Notes under the pieces: model-generated
Seen by the model: the letters and a program-made list of their open reading frames with translations, nothing else
What the model was told of the DNA's origin: nothing
Databases searched by the model: none
Assembly: GCF_019880305.1 (NCBI RefSeq)
Contig: NZ_CP082301.1
Coordinates: forward strand, 558,001 to 622,000
DNA: 64,000 nucleotides
Origin: Streptomyces decoyicus
GTDB lineage: Bacteria > Actinomycetota > Actinomycetes > Streptomycetales > Streptomycetaceae
Direction: 5' to 3'
Shown: piece after piece, positions 35,870 to 45,455 of the stretch
How the letters are laid out: the number at the start of each line of letters is the position of its first letter
How positions within the stretch are numbered: position 1 is the first letter of the stretch
Made by a program: the position numbers and the translations under genes

Positions 35870-38500
35870 ATGGAACCCATGCCGCTCTCCCCGTTCCCGC
35901 CGGCGGCGGATCGTCAGCCGGTCCTCGCCACCGGCTCCCCCTTCGTCGGACGGGTCGGTGAACTGGAGCAGATCCGCCGGGTGTTGCTGTCCCGGCGGGG
36001 CCCGCGCGGCATTTTGGTCGCCGGGCCGTCCGGCATCGGCAAGACCCGCCTGCTGGACGAGGCCCCGGCTCTCGCCCCACGCCGACGCCTGATCAGCCTG
36101 CACCCGCCCGCCGAAGCCGCCGTCTCGGGGCCCGGTCCGGACCCGTACCGCTCCCCCGCCACGGCCGCGGCATCGGCCGAGCTCGCGCGTCTTGCGGAGC
36201 GCGACGCGGCCGACTCCTGGCTGCTGTGCGTCGACGACGCGCATCTGCTGGGGCCGGAGCTGTGGCCGCTGCTGCACGAGGCTGCCCGGCATCCGGCGGG
36301 GAAACTGTTGGTCTCGGTGACCACCGACGGACACGGGCTGCCGCCGGAACTTCTGGCGTTGTGGAGCGACCGGGCGCTGGTGCGCATGGACCTCCAGCCG
36401 CTGGACGCCACCGGCGTGAAGGAACTGACGGACTCGTTGCTCGAAGGGGGGCTCGGGCAGACCAGTGCGGCCCGGCTGGCCCAGTGGTGCGGCGGCAGCC
36501 CCCGTCTGCTGCGGGAGGTGGCCCGTGCGGCCGTCGAACAGGGTCTCCTGGTCCGGTCGGAGGACTGCTGGCACTTCGCCGGTGACCGGCTTCCGATGCC
36601 GCCCTCCGTGCTGGAGCTGGTCGATCCGCAGTTGCGGGACCTCGACGAGGCGAGCCGTGCGGTGCTGGAGCTGGTGGCGCTGGCCGGCAGTCCGCGTCTG
36701 GCATCCGTCGAGCAGTTCTGTGACACGGGACAACTGGAGGAGCTGGAGCGCAGGGACCTGTTGCGCGTCGTCGACGGCAGCTCCGACCCGTCCGGTGAAC
36801 CACGGGTGCGCATCGCCCACCCGCTCGCGTCGTACGCGATGTCGTGCGGCCTGCCGCCGCTGCGCCGCCGTCGCCGGCTGCGGGACTGGGTCGCCGCCCA
36901 TCAGGGGCTGACTCCGCTGATGGCCGACGACGACTGCCTGCGTCTGGCCGAGTGGCACCTGGATGCCCACGAGACGCCGCCGCGGGCCCTGCTGGACCGG
37001 GCGGTCGAGCAGAGCCTGCGCGACCTGGCGCTGCCGAGCGCGGTACGGCTGACCCGGGCGGCGTGGCGCCACTATCCCGGCACGGACACCGCCGAACTGC
37101 ACGCACGGGCTCTCACGGCCAGTGCCGACTTCCCCCGGCTGGCGGCGTTCCTCACGACGGTGCGCGCCTGCGGCCCCGGGTATGCCCGTGCGCTGGAGCG
37201 GGCCGAGGCACACAGCATGCTGCTCCAGGCACGGTACGAGGAGCTGGACGGGTTACTGCCGCGGCTGCCGGCCGGCGAACAGGCCTACTTCCGGATGACC
37301 TCCCGGTATTTCCAGGGCCGCTTCAGCGACGCCTGCGCGCTGGCGGGGGCCCTGCGCCGGAACGGGCCGGCGGAACACGCGTGGGAGGCGGGCCTGATCA
37401 TGATGGGCTCGCTGTGCCACATGGGCCGGCCCGAGCAGGCGCTGTCCCTGTACACCGCGCTCCGCGCCGAGTTGGACCGCGCACCGGGAGGGCCCACGAA
37501 GTTCCATGCCGACTCCCTGGAGGAACTGCACGCCTCCGCGCTCCACTACTGCGGCCGCTTCGACGAGGCGGAGCGGATCTACTGGCGGGAGTACGCCCAG
37601 GCCGTGCAGCGCCACCACGTCCGCATCGATGCGCAGCGTGGTCTGGCCCTGGGGCACCTGCTGCACGACCGGGGCACCATCGAGGCCGCACTGAAGTACT
37701 TCACGTTCACCTCCAGTTACCGCGTGGGGTGGCGGCAGTGGCAGGTCAAGGCCGGTATCCACGCGGCGCTTGCGGTGAGCTGCCTGCCGGCGGACCGGCG
37801 GCCGGACGACCCGCTGCCCGACGGGCTGACGGCAGGGGATGCCGGGCACTGCGCGATGTTCCTGGCGGTGGTGCAGGCCCGGCGCCACCACGAGAGCGGT
37901 GACACCGCCGCGGCCGGGCGGGTGTTGCACGACGCGGTCGCGGGGGCGCTGGCGGACGGGGCACACGCCGACGCCGCCATCGGCCTGCACGAGTGCGCCC
38001 GGCTGTCCCTGCCGGCCCCGGAGCGGGCCCCCGCCGATCTGCACCTGGAGGGCGCGTTCCTGCGGGCACGGTGGGCGTACGCGGAGGCCTGCCGGTCGGG
38101 CGAGCCCAAGCTCATGGGGCGGGTGGCGCGCGCCTTCGCGGACATGGGGGCCGGCTTGTTCGCGGCCGAGGCGTACGCCGAACTCGCGCGCTTCCACCAG
38201 CGTGCCGGGGGCGCCAAGGCGGCCACCGCCGCCACGGCCAGGGCCCGGGAACTGCTGCGCGGCTGCGGCCCGGTGGACACCCCGCCCCTGCGCTTCCTCG
38301 GTCGGTCCGCGCTCCTGTCTGACCGGGAGAGACTGATCGCCGGCCTCGCGGCGGGCGGTCTCTCGGACAAGGAGGTGGCCGAGCGGCTGAGCCTGTCGGT
38401 GCGCACGGTCAACAACCATCTGTACCGGGTCTACCGGAAGGTGGGCGCCGCGAACCGTCGGGACCTACGGGTACTGATGACGCGGCGCAGCGCCGTGTGA
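35870..38500 (+). CDS. Large LuxR-family (LAL) regulator 1
   Basis: An 876-aa ATP-binding LuxR regulator. Walker A AGPSGIGKTR (about 51-60), Walker B-like WLLCVDDAHLLGPE (about 115), TPR-like helical middle, and a C-terminal LuxR HTH (LSDRERLIAGLAAGGLSDKE, RLSLSVRTVNNHLYRVYRKV). The ATG at 35870 has AGGA upstream and precedes the ATPase directly. There is one TTA codon (37253-37255, codon 462), so bldA may limit its synthesis. It is the first of three LAL regulators within 10 kb and converges on the GntR gene. Confidence 0.9.
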   Translation: MEPMPLSPFPPAADRQPVLATGSPFVGRVGELEQIRRVLLSRRGPRGILVAGPSGIGKTRLLDEAPALAPRRRLISLHPPAEAAVSGPGPDPYRSPATAAASAELARLAERDAADSWLLCVDDAHLLGPELWPLLHEAARHPAGKLLVSVTTDGHGLPPELLALWSDRALVRMDLQPLDATGVKELTDSLLEGGLGQTSAARLAQWCGGSPRLLREVARAAVEQGLLVRSEDCWHFAGDRLPMPPSVLELVDPQLRDLDEASRAVLELVALAGSPRLASVEQFCDTGQLEELERRDLLRVVDGSSDPSGEPRVRIAHPLASYAMSCGLPPLRRRRRLRDWVAAHQGLTPLMADDDCLRLAEWHLDAHETPPRALLDRAVEQSLRDLALPSAVRLTRAAWRHYPGTDTAELHARALTASADFPRLAAFLTTVRACGPGYARALERAEAHSMLLQARYEELDGLLPRLPAGEQAYFRMTSRYFQGRFSDACALAGALRRNGPAEHAWEAGLIMMGSLCHMGRPEQALSLYTALRAELDRAPGGPTKFHADSLEELHASALHYCGRFDEAERIYWREYAQAVQRHHVRIDAQRGLALGHLLHDRGTIEAALKYFTFTSSYRVGWRQWQVKAGIHAALAVSCLPADRRPDDPLPDGLTAGDAGHCAMFLAVVQARRHHESGDTAAAGRVLHDAVAGALADGAHADAAIGLHECARLSLPAPERAPADLHLEGAFLRARWAYAEACRSGEPKLMGRVARAFADMGAGLFAAEAYAELARFHQRAGGAKAATAATARARELLRGCGPVDTPPLRFLGRSALLSDRERLIAGLAAGGLSDKEVAERLSLSVRTVNNHLYRVYRKVGAANRRDLRVLMTRRSAV

Positions 38501-38622
38501 GGCCGCACGGCCCGGGTGCTCCGTCCTGCGCATGACGGGCCGGGCGGGGGCGTCGGACCGGGCGGGGACGTCGGGTGTACGGGTGGCCGGCGGGGCGGGC
38601 CGGCCCGGCGCCGGGCGTGGAT

Positions 38623-39351
38623 TCAGCGGCGGCGTCGTCGCGCCGGCGGCTTTTCCCCCTGGGCACGCATGAGCGCTTCGGTGTCCGTCATGTAGGCCTC
38701 GACTGCCCGGCGGGCGGCGTCCTCGTCCCCCGCTGCCACGGCCTCCGCCACCGGGTGGAGGCGGTCCGCGGCGGCTTCGGCGTCCTGGAACGGCTGGGCG
38801 AGCGCCTGCCGCACCGGAAGATAGCCGCCGAGCAGGGTGTTCGTCATGAGCAGATAGACGCGGTTGCCGGTGGCGCGGGCCAGCGTGCGGTGGAACTCTG
38901 CGTCGGCGAGCTGCACTTGGTCGCTGTCGCTGCCGGTGCGCACCGCGGCGACCTGCTGCCGCAGCTCCGCGATGTGCGGCGGGCCGGCCCGGCGCGCGGC
39001 CAGAGCACCGAGCAACGCGCCCACTTGGCGGCGCACTTCGAAGATCTCACCCAGCCAGGCGTCGTCGCGCAGCACCAGGACCGGCAGCAGCTCGGCCGTG
39101 CCCAGCCGCCAGAAGTCCCGCACGCGGGTACCGACGCCGTGCCGGGTCTCGACCAGCCCGGACTGCATCAGGCGGACGAACGCGTGCTTGAGTGTGGTGC
39201 GGTTGACCCCGTAGGAGGCGGCGAGTTCACGCTCGGGCGGCAGCAGTGCGCCCACCGGGTGCCGCCCGTCGATGATCGCGTCGCGCAGCCGGCGCTCCAA
39301 GGCGTCGACCGTCGTGTCACGGGTGATCGGTTCCTCCACCGGCGCCCTCAC
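38623..39351 (-). CDS. GntR family regulator (FadR subfamily)
   Basis: A 242-aa repressor. N-terminal wHTH: ALERRLRDAIIDGRHPVGAL followed by PPERELAASYGVNRTTLKHAF. The C-terminal all-helical FCD/FadR domain (about 90-225) includes EFHRTLARATGN, with the metal-ligating His pattern, and a closing Arg-rich tail. The ligand is probably a small carboxylic acid. It diverges from LAL regulator 2, and the repeat-bearing 319 bp between them may hold its site. Confidence 0.88.
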   Translation of the reverse strand: MRAPVEEPITRDTTVDALERRLRDAIIDGRHPVGALLPPERELAASYGVNRTTLKHAFVRLMQSGLVETRHGVGTRVRDFWRLGTAELLPVLVLRDDAWLGEIFEVRRQVGALLGALAARRAGPPHIAELRQQVAAVRTGSDSDQVQLADAEFHRTLARATGNRVYLLMTNTLLGGYLPVRQALAQPFQDAEAAADRLHPVAEAVAAGDEDAARRAVEAYMTDTEALMRAQGEKPPARRRRR

Positions 39352-39670
39352 CGCTCTCCCCCACTAGCGCCGCCCGAGCGGCCGTCCGCCCGTGCCGTGC
39401 GCGCACCACCGTACAAGGCCGCCTCCCGGGCCCGTCAGGTGGCCGCGTCGTCCCCACGTCGTCCCGCCCCGGCCGTGCAGACGCGTTGACGGACGGCGGG
39501 CAGGTGGGTGACGCTACGTCCGTCCGGTTCATTGGCTCAGCCACTGGTCCTCTTTCGGTGACGGCGATTCGGTGACGGCGAGCCGCAGGGTGTCACCAAC
39601 GGGTCGCCGTACGGCGTCACGGCACCGCCGACGTGCAGGAAGCAACCCGAGACGTGCAGGAAGCACCCCG
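39352..39670. promoter_or_regulatory. 319-bp divergent region with direct repeats
   Basis: It holds a 14-bp tandem duplication (39554-39581, unit TTCGGTGACGGCGA) and a 15-bp direct repeat GACGTGCAGGAAGCA at 39630-39644 and 39651-39665. The second copy contains the ribosome site of LAL regulator 2, so that site has been duplicated. No gene is seen. Confidence 0.6.
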
Positions 39671-42301
39671 ATGAAGACAACGAGTCCGGCCGGCCGGCTC
39701 CGGCCCGAGCGCCCCTGGCCCCTGCTCGGCCGCGACGCGGAGCTGGACGAGGCGGCCCGCGCGCTGTGCGACCCGCGCGGCACCGGTGTGCTGGTGGCCG
39801 GAGCATGCGGCACCGGCCGCAGCAGACTGGCGTACGAGTGCGCGCAGTTGGCCCGCCGCCGAGGTCATCCGGAGTTGCGCGTCACGGCCACCCCCGCGGC
39901 CCGCTCGGTGCCGTTCGGCGCCCTGGCCCACCTGCTGCGGCCCGGCTCCGACGGCGCCCCGCCCACGCTGAGCGGCACCGGGCCGGCCTCCGGGCAGCGA
40001 CCCGTGCTGCTCCTGGACGACGCCCACCACCTGGACGGGGCGTCGGCCGGGCTGCTCGGCTCCTGGCTGCGCACCGGCCGGGTGGCCCTGGTGGCCACCA
40101 CCGATGCCGCGCGTCCTCCCGTCTGGCCGGACCTTGCACTGCACCGCGTCCATCTGCGGCCTCTGCCCCAGGCGGTGGTGACCGATCTGGTCGAGCGGGT
40201 GCTGGGCGGGGCCGTCGAGCGCAGAGCGGTGCGCATGCTGCACCGGGCCAGCGGCGGACGACCGCGAGACCTGCGCGAACTGGTGGACGGTGCGGTGCGG
40301 CACCGGACCCTGGTGGCGGAGGGCGGCCTGTGGCGCCTGGTGGGCCCGCTCTCGGCGACCCCGCGGCTGCGGGCGCTGATCGAGACCCGGCTGCGACACC
40401 TCGACCCGCAACACCGCGGCCTCCTCGAACGGTTGGCGGTGTGCGGGCGCCTCCCCCTGGACCCGCCGCACCGTGCGTCCGCGGACTTCCTGGCGGACGA
40501 CGGCTGGGTACGCCTCGTCGAGGAGGGGCCGTACACCTGCGCCGAACTGGCCGGGCCGCTGTACGGGGACGTGCTGCGCGCGGCCCTGCCGGTGCAGCGG
40601 ACCCGCCGGATCCTGCGGGACCAGACCATCCGGTCGCGGGATCGGGACACCGGCCCTGCCGGGCGGCTGAGGTCGGTGCGCTGGCGCCTCGACGCGGCCG
40701 ACGGCGTCGACCCGGACGAGCTGGAGCACGCCCTCGTGCTGGCCCGCCGGACCCACGACCACGCCCTCGCGCTGCGGCTGGCACGGGAGTTGGCACGGAT
40801 CCGCCCGCGCCCCCGTTCACTGCTGCTGCTCGCCGAGGAACTGTACGAACACGGGCATCCGCGGGAGGCGGAACGGGCGGTGCGGCGGGCGCTGCGCGAG
40901 TCGACCCGCGACGACGAGCGGTTGGCCGCCGTGGTGCTGCATGCCCAGAGCCTGGCGTTCGGTCTGCTGCGGGTGGACGAGGCGTTCACGGTCAACGCGG
41001 CGGCCCGGCGCACGTTCGCCGGCCACCCGGACGAGGCGGTGCTGGGCGCGAACGAGACCGCGCTGTGGAGCCTGGTGGGGGATGTGCGGCGGGCGGACCA
41101 GGCCTGGCGGGCGGTCGCGCCGGAACCTGGCTCACGGGCCGACGTGATCGCGGCGGTGCCGCGCGTGTACTGCCTGACCGAATCGGGCCGCACCGGCGAG
41201 GCGGTACGGGCCGCCCGGCTGTCGCGGGCCGGCCGCCGGCCGTGCACCGCCGTGGACGCCGTGGCCCATCCGGCGCTGCTGGTGGGCGCCGAGGCCCGCG
41301 CGCTGGCCGAGTCCGGGTCACTGGCGGCGGCCGAGGACCTGGCGCGGCAGGGGTACGACCTGGCGATGGACTCGCACGCCGGCAGCGCCCAGACCTGGCT
41401 GGCGGAGCACCTGGGCTGGATCTGCTACCTGCGCGGCCGGCTGCCCGAGTCGCGCATCTGGTACGGCAGCATGCTGGCGCACGCCCGTGAGGTGGGACTG
41501 CGCTCCGGGGAGTGGGCGGGGCTGTGCGGGCAGGCACTGACCGCGGCGGTGGGCGGCGACGCCGAGCGCGCCGAACAGTGGTGGGAGGAGGCCGGATCCC
41601 TGCGACCCGACCGCTGGTGGCGTCCGGAGGCGGCGCTGGTCAGCGCCTGGATGGCGGCGGCGGTGGGCCAGTTGGGGCGGGCCCGCGGGGTGGCGCTGGA
41701 CGCCGCCGGGGCGGCCGGCCGGCGCGGTCTGCTGACCGCGCAGTCGCACCTGTTGTGCGACGCGGCACGGCTGGGCGCGGCGACGCAGGCCGAGCAGCCG
41801 CTGCGGGCACTGGCTGCCGGGTCCGACAGCGCCCTGGTCTCCGCCCGCGCCGACCTGGTGCGGGCGCTGGCCGCCGGACGGGCCGACCTGCTGGAGCGGT
41901 GTGCCGGACGGCTGGCTTCCCTGGGGGCGGCGCTCCTCGCGGCGGAAGCCTGGAACGCCGCCGCCACCGCCTACCTCCGCGCGGGTGCCGACGCCTTTGC
42001 GCAGGGTGCCCAGGAGCGTGCCCTGGCACTCATGGGCCCGGCCCCGGGTGCCCGCACGCCGGGGCTGGTGCCGTCGTTCGTGCGCTCCCGGTTGACCGCA
42101 CGCGAACTGGAGGTGGCACTGGCGGCGGCGAGCGGCCTCAGCAGCGGTGCGATCGCCACGCGCTTGACCTTGGCGGTCCGCACGGTCGGCAACCATCTAC
42201 AGCGGATCTACACCAAGCTGGAGGTCTCGGACCGCACGGCGCTGGGCGCGGCGGTCCATCGTTCCGCCACGGGGCCCGTCGCGAGGCCCGTCGTGCGGTG
42301 A
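39671..42301 (+). CDS. Large LuxR-family (LAL) regulator 2 with altered Walker A
   Basis: An 876-aa LAL-type protein. The P-loop reads AGACGTGRSRL: the invariant Walker A lysine is Arg (residue 50), while Walker B LLLDDAHHLDG is intact. ATP hydrolysis is probably lost or weakened, though nucleotide binding may remain. A helical TPR-like middle and a C-terminal LuxR HTH (LTARELEVALAAASGLSSGA, LTLAVRTVGNHLQRIYTKLE) follow. ATG 39671 is chosen for its AGGAAG site and direct lead into the ATPase domain. Confidence 0.88.
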   Translation: MKTTSPAGRLRPERPWPLLGRDAELDEAARALCDPRGTGVLVAGACGTGRSRLAYECAQLARRRGHPELRVTATPAARSVPFGALAHLLRPGSDGAPPTLSGTGPASGQRPVLLLDDAHHLDGASAGLLGSWLRTGRVALVATTDAARPPVWPDLALHRVHLRPLPQAVVTDLVERVLGGAVERRAVRMLHRASGGRPRDLRELVDGAVRHRTLVAEGGLWRLVGPLSATPRLRALIETRLRHLDPQHRGLLERLAVCGRLPLDPPHRASADFLADDGWVRLVEEGPYTCAELAGPLYGDVLRAALPVQRTRRILRDQTIRSRDRDTGPAGRLRSVRWRLDAADGVDPDELEHALVLARRTHDHALALRLARELARIRPRPRSLLLLAEELYEHGHPREAERAVRRALRESTRDDERLAAVVLHAQSLAFGLLRVDEAFTVNAAARRTFAGHPDEAVLGANETALWSLVGDVRRADQAWRAVAPEPGSRADVIAAVPRVYCLTESGRTGEAVRAARLSRAGRRPCTAVDAVAHPALLVGAEARALAESGSLAAAEDLARQGYDLAMDSHAGSAQTWLAEHLGWICYLRGRLPESRIWYGSMLAHAREVGLRSGEWAGLCGQALTAAVGGDAERAEQWWEEAGSLRPDRWWRPEAALVSAWMAAAVGQLGRARGVALDAAGAAGRRGLLTAQSHLLCDAARLGAATQAEQPLRALAAGSDSALVSARADLVRALAAGRADLLERCAGRLASLGAALLAAEAWNAAATAYLRAGADAFAQGAQERALALMGPAPGARTPGLVPSFVRSRLTARELEVALAAASGLSSGAIATRLTLAVRTVGNHLQRIYTKLEVSDRTALGAAVHRSATGPVARPVVR

Positions 42302-42366
42302 ACCGCGGGCAGCGGTGCGAACGGGGCGCAGGTGACGGGCCGTGGGTCGACGGGGGCGGAGCCGGA

Positions 42367-42429
42367 GCCCCGTCGTCGCGGCCCGGAGCCCGGTCGTCGC
42401 GGCCCGGAGGCCCGTCGCCGCGGCCCCGG
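42367..42429. repeat. Three-copy 21-bp tandem repeat
   Basis: Units 42367-42387, 42388-42408 and 42409-42429 with consensus GCCCSGTCGTCGCGGCCCGGA. It lies between the converging LAL regulators 2 and 3, outside both genes. Confidence 0.75.
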
Positions 42430-42505
42430 GGCGACGTGCGGCGGCCGCCGGGGTGAGGTACGGGCACCGGCCCGGCAGGCGCCGTGGCTGCCACAACTAC
42501 CGCAA

Positions 42506-45223
42506 CTACCGCATGATCCGGGCGAGTTCGCCGCGCGAGGTGACGCCCAGCTTGGCGTAGGCCCGCTGAAGATGGTTGTCGACGGTACGGACCGAGAGCA
42601 CAAGCCGGGCCGCGATCTCCTGGCTGGTCAGCCCGTCCGCCGCGAGCCGTGCGACGTGCTGCTCGCGCCCCGTGAGCGGACGTACCTCGGCAACACGTGC
42701 CCGAGGAGCGGTGACACGGGCCGCGCCGCAGCGGTCCAGCAGCCGCCGGGCCAGTACGGCGGCGGCCGCGGCGGCCCGCGGATCACCGGCCCGCTCGGCG
42801 GCGGCCGATGCCTCGGTGGCGGCCTCGGCTCCCATCATGTCCGCGCCCAGTTCCTCGGACCGCTTGGCCACTTCGCGCAGCCGCCGGTGGTCGTCGGCGG
42901 CGAGTGCCGCGGCGAACCGTGCCCTGAGGCCGGCCAGGGGGCTGTCCCCGTCCGCGGCCAGTTCCGCCAGTCTGCCGCTGACCTCGACGGCGGCGCCGAG
43001 CCGTGCGGCGTCCGCCAGGAGCCAGCTCTCGTAGGAGGACATACCCGCCTCACGGGCCTGTCCGGCCGCTTCGGCGAGCACCTGTTGCGCCTCCTCGGTC
43101 GCGCCGTGTGCCGCGGTATGCCAAGCGGTGGCGAGCTGCCGCATCAGCCGGGAGGCGTGCTGGCGCTCCTCCTCCGGGCACCGGGCCGCCTCCAGCGCGG
43201 TGCGCGCCCGGTCGGCGCGGCCCGTCTGGGCGAGCACCACGGCCAGTCCGGCGCCCGCGAAGGCCGTTGCCCGCCGCGCCTGTTGGCCACGTGCCAGACT
43301 CAGCGCCTCGGTGAACCAGTCATGGGCCGGCCCGAGGTGCCCGGCGATCAGTTCACAGCGCCCCAGGTGCGCGGCGAGCCAGATCTGCGGTGCCGGCGCC
43401 CGCGCCCCGACCGCCTGGGAGAACGCGGCCCGGCCCACCTCGCGCGCCTCTTGTGTGCGGCCGGCATCGGTCAGCGCCGCGATGCGGTAGATCGCGGGCC
43501 CGCTGCCGTGCGAGGAGGCTCTGCCGTGCCGCCGCTCGCTCTCGGCGGCGGTCAACTCCTCGTGGACCGCCCGCGCCAGCTCCACCGCCTCGCCGCCGCG
43601 GCCGGTGTACGACAGCGCGAGGGAACGCTGCAACTGTGCCCACATCCGAAGCCGCGGAACGGCGATCTTCTCCGCGTCGGCCAGCAGGCGCAGCGCATCG
43701 GGCACCCGTCCGCTGTACAGCAGGTAAGCCGCCTCGTTGACCCGCAGCACCCGCCGGCCGCTCTCGTCCAGCCGGGCGGCGGCCCGGGTGTTGACCTCCA
43801 GGGTGCGGGCGGTGTCACCGAGTCCCCAGTAGAGGTTCTGGGTGCGCTCCATGGTGACCGTCAGCAGGTCCTCGTCCCGCTCCGCCAGGCGTTCCGCGGT
43901 GCGCAGGCACTCCTCGGCGGCTGCCCAGCGGCCGGTGTGGTGGTGGGCCTCGCCGCGCAGCAGCCAGACCTCCAAGGTGGCGTCCCGCGCCGGGACCGTG
44001 GCGAGCAGAGTGACGACCGTCGGGTAGTCGCATACGTGCCGTGCCATCCGGGCCGCGGGAAGCAGCGTGTCGAGGCCGACCGGCAGCCCGGCCGCCCGCC
44101 GCCAGGACGCCAGGCGCAACGCGTCCTCACGCCGCCGCGCGCCCAGTGCGGCGAGGTGAGCGGCCTGCTCCCGGTAGAGGGCACGGCGACGCGCGGCGGG
44201 CATGCCGCGGCGCAGCACCTGGCCGTACATGGGGTGGTCCAGCACGCACACGGTGCGTCGTCCGTCCATCCGGACGCGTACCAGCCCCTGCTCCTCCAGC
44301 GTCTCGATGTCGTCGGTGTGGCCCCCGTACTGAAGGGCGTCCAGGGGCAACGGCTCGCACAGGGCGAGGCGTTCGAGCAGCCGGTGCTGGCTTGTGCTGC
44401 GGCTTTCCAGCCGGCGCCGGACGATCCCGGTCAGGCGGCGGGTCCCGGCCAGCCGGCCGGTCAGCCGCCACAGCCCGTCCTCGCACACCAGGGCACCCGA
44501 GTCGAGGGCACCGGCGACCAGTTCGCGCAGCACCAGGGCATTGCCGCGCGAGGCCTGGGCCAGTGTGCTCAACGAGGCGTGCTCCACCGGGCCGCCGAGG
44601 CAGCCGCGGACGAGAGCGGCGACCTCCCTCTCGCCGAACCCGCCGAGATCCATGCGTCTGGTGCTCTCCTCGTGCTCGAAGGACTCCACCACGTCCGAGG
44701 GCGGGGCCGGGGTGCGCACCGTGCCCACCAGGAAGACCGATCCCGTCCGGGCCAGGTGGCCGAGCAGCACCGCGGAGGCGTTGTCCAGCAGCGGGAGGTC
44801 GTCGACCAGCACCACCCCGCGCCGGGGTTGCCCGTCCGAGCGGTACGGGGTGAAGGCCTTCGCCGCGGCGTGGAAGGTGAGGACGGGGTCGTGCACGGGC
44901 GCGTCCGGCGGCAGCAGGTGCCCGAGGGCGCCGAGCGGCAGTGCGGCGTCCGTCGTGGTGGCGACCACCCGTTCGGTGCGATGGCCGCGCCGTTCCGCGT
45001 GGCGCAGGCACTCCTCCGCGAGCCGGCTCTTGCCCACGCCGGCCGGGCCGTGCACCAGCAGGGCGGACACCGTGCCGCCGCCGAGGTACGTCTCGAATGC
45101 GGCCAACTCCTCGGACCGGGCCGCGAACGGCCACCGGTGGCGCCGGCCGGCACCCGCTGTGGACCCCTCGTGGTCGTCGGCCTCGTGGCCGTCCGGTGCC
45201 GAAGATGACGGGGCGGACGTCAC
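42506..45223 (-). CDS. Large LuxR-family (LAL) regulator 3
   Basis: A 905-aa LAL regulator. Walker A HGPAGVGKSRLA (about 58-69), Walker B VVLVDDLPLLD, TPR-like middle, C-terminal LuxR HTH (LTGREQHVARLAADGLTSQE, LVLSVRTVDNHLQRAYAKLG). The start is GTG 45223, with GGGAG 6 nt upstream; a further 40 in-frame codons upstream lack a site and would cross a promoter region. It diverges from the SRPBCC gene, with a perfect 10-bp-arm dyad between. Confidence 0.9.
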   Translation of the reverse strand: MTSAPSSSAPDGHEADDHEGSTAGAGRRHRWPFAARSEELAAFETYLGGGTVSALLVHGPAGVGKSRLAEECLRHAERRGHRTERVVATTTDAALPLGALGHLLPPDAPVHDPVLTFHAAAKAFTPYRSDGQPRRGVVLVDDLPLLDNASAVLLGHLARTGSVFLVGTVRTPAPPSDVVESFEHEESTRRMDLGGFGEREVAALVRGCLGGPVEHASLSTLAQASRGNALVLRELVAGALDSGALVCEDGLWRLTGRLAGTRRLTGIVRRRLESRSTSQHRLLERLALCEPLPLDALQYGGHTDDIETLEEQGLVRVRMDGRRTVCVLDHPMYGQVLRRGMPAARRRALYREQAAHLAALGARRREDALRLASWRRAAGLPVGLDTLLPAARMARHVCDYPTVVTLLATVPARDATLEVWLLRGEAHHHTGRWAAAEECLRTAERLAERDEDLLTVTMERTQNLYWGLGDTARTLEVNTRAAARLDESGRRVLRVNEAAYLLYSGRVPDALRLLADAEKIAVPRLRMWAQLQRSLALSYTGRGGEAVELARAVHEELTAAESERRHGRASSHGSGPAIYRIAALTDAGRTQEAREVGRAAFSQAVGARAPAPQIWLAAHLGRCELIAGHLGPAHDWFTEALSLARGQQARRATAFAGAGLAVVLAQTGRADRARTALEAARCPEEERQHASRLMRQLATAWHTAAHGATEEAQQVLAEAAGQAREAGMSSYESWLLADAARLGAAVEVSGRLAELAADGDSPLAGLRARFAAALAADDHRRLREVAKRSEELGADMMGAEAATEASAAAERAGDPRAAAAAAVLARRLLDRCGAARVTAPRARVAEVRPLTGREQHVARLAADGLTSQEIAARLVLSVRTVDNHLQRAYAKLGVTSRGELARIMR

Positions 45224-45328
45224 ATGATGCTCCCTGCCTGTCGTACCGCTGTGCCCGGCCCCGGACGTGACGACAGGCGCCAGGGTCCGGCCCTCGCCCT
45301 CCCCAGCATGATGCCTGCCGGCCGTCGG

Positions 45329-45353
45329 CGTATGAGCAGCCATTGCTCATACG
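45329..45353. promoter_or_regulatory. Dyad between LAL regulator 3 and the SRPBCC gene
   Basis: CGTATGAGCA and TGCTCATACG are exact inverse complements with a 5-bp spacer. Its AT content is higher than its surroundings. It is a probable operator serving one or both divergent genes; the binding protein is unknown. Confidence 0.65.
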
Positions 45354-45455
45354 GTGCCGGCCGCCGCCACCCACGGCGCCGCAGACCGGGCCCTGCCGGT
45401 TGCCGGCGGCGTTCGTGCGGCGCCGCCGGCAACAGCGTTCGCCTAGGGTCGCGGC

